NCBI GenBank assembly: GCA_016714935.1
Contig: JADKBU010000054.1
Coordinates: 62,001 to 126,000, forward strand
Length of the DNA stretch: 64,000 bases
Origin: Candidatus Accumulibacter propinquus
GTDB taxonomy: Bacteria > Pseudomonadota > Gammaproteobacteria > Burkholderiales > Rhodocyclaceae
Direction: 5' to 3'
The notes beneath the pieces were generated by a model. The model ran no database searches. It saw only the letters and a list, made by a program, of their open reading frames with translations, and was not told the origin of the DNA. The stretch's first letter is position 1. Every line of letters starts with the position of its first letter. Of this stretch, positions 63,630 through 64,000 are shown piece after piece. The translations under genes were made by a program, and so were the position numbers.

Positions 63630-63901
63630 TGGCTGCGCTTTTCGGATTCTTGCCAATCCGCGCTGTAATCGACCGGCTCGCAAAGTTCCTCGGTGGAAAT
63701 CGGCGGGCCGTCGTGCTTGAGCATGCCGATCAGATCGGCCAGTTTGCGACCACTTTTTTTTGGCATAGCCTTGAGCGTGACACCGTGAGCGCTGGAGACC
63801 AGCGTGAGTTCGGTGCCGGCATCCCAATGCAACGCCTCCCGAATCTCCTTGGGGATAACGACCTGGCCCTTGCTAGAAAGCGTGATGGTTGCGATGGCCA
63901 T
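63626..63901 (-). CDS. vapB: AbrB-type antitoxin VapB
   Basis: 91-aa DNA-binding antitoxin: SpoVT/AbrB swapped-hairpin domain at residues 1-50 (TITLSSKGQVVIPKEIREAL), C-terminal toxin-binding tail with DLIGMLKHDGPPI. The start at 63901 (MAIATITLSS) is preceded by AAGGAGA; the frame extends to 63937 without support. Autoregulated in this family; promoter just upstream. Confidence 0.92.
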   Translation of the reverse strand: MAIATITLSSKGQVVIPKEIREALHWDAGTELTLVSSAHGVTLKAMPKKSGRKLADLIGMLKHDGPPISTEELCEPVDYSADWQESEKRSQ

Positions 63902-63937
63902 GCCGAATCTCCTTGATGTAAGACAGTAGTAAGTCAA

Positions 63938-63966
63938 ATTATCGGCTTGCGATTGGCGGTTGGCAA
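63938..63966 (-). promoter_or_regulatory. Predicted vapBC promoter with nearby direct repeat
   Basis: On the minus strand: -35 TTGCCA (63961-63966), 17-bp spacer, -10 GATAAT (63938-63943). Between it and the vapB start, GTAAG occurs twice on the plus strand (63918-63922 and 63929-63933), 11 bp apart, about one helical turn, a possible VapB binding site. Confidence 0.65.
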
Positions 63967-64000
63967 ATGCTCACGCAATAGTTTGCACGCAGCTCGCATC

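Overview
The window is a high-GC chromosomal segment from a Gram-negative betaproteobacterium. Evidence: trimeric porins with the neisserial/betaproteobacterial N-terminus, LPS genes (waaA, waaC), ubiquinone genes (ubiB, ubiUVT), rpsT, argS, the polA-DUF2782-thrB order, BPSS1780-type membrane proteins and nadD-rsfS-rlmH-maf. The gene content (B12-dependent methylmalonyl-CoA mutase with propionyl-CoA carboxylase, O2-independent ubiquinone synthesis, leucine catabolism) fits a Rhodocyclales-type organism such as Candidatus Accumulibacter. That assignment is inference, not something the sequence proves.

Layout. 1-3.0 kb: two tandem porin paralogues, the first broken by a frameshift. 3.0-6.1 kb: rpsT, then pcm, a rhodanese and a TolC-type outer membrane factor. 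6.0-11.9 kb: envelope sugars, with waaA and a frameshifted waaC on the minus strand and manC, rfbB and rfbD on the plus strand. 12.0-14.3 kb: a TauE-type permease, an unusual crotonase and a GntR/FCD regulator divergent from the next operon. 14.3-21.4 kb: the propionyl-CoA/methylmalonyl-CoA operon (mutase, MeaB, PccB, PccA) with a good promoter, a palindrome over the -10 box and a terminator. 21.4-32.9 kb: housekeeping genes. 32.9-36.8 kb: two signalling systems. 36.8-46.7 kb: ubiB, argS, a SPOR protein, dsbA, two SDRs, a corrinoid-receptor-like protein and ubiUVT. 46.7-55.3 kb: a DMT permease, an MBL hydrolase, two DUF1289 proteins and a leucine/isovalerate cluster (HMG-CoA lyase, methylcrotonyl-CoA carboxylase, methylglutaconyl-CoA hydratase, DsbA-like isomerase).

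55.3-64.0 kb is accessory DNA: a tandem double glycosyltransferase overlapping a protein that looks like a degenerate L,D-transpeptidase, remnants of IS66 and IS1595 elements, a gene cut off by the IS1595 element, orphan hypotheticals, and a VapBC toxin-antitoxin pair coupled to a half-size HsdS specificity subunit.

Functionally, the propionyl-CoA operon and the leucine cluster both feed acyl-CoA intermediates to central metabolism. ubiUVT would keep ubiquinone synthesis going without oxygen, consistent with life across oxic/anoxic changes. The most interesting candidates are the glycosyltransferase/LDT-like pair, the crotonase beside the mutase operon, the GntR-mutase promoter, the complementary C8/G9 tracts in the SPOR gene, and the half-HsdS placed behind a toxin-antitoxin module. 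No rRNA, tRNA or CRISPR array was seen.
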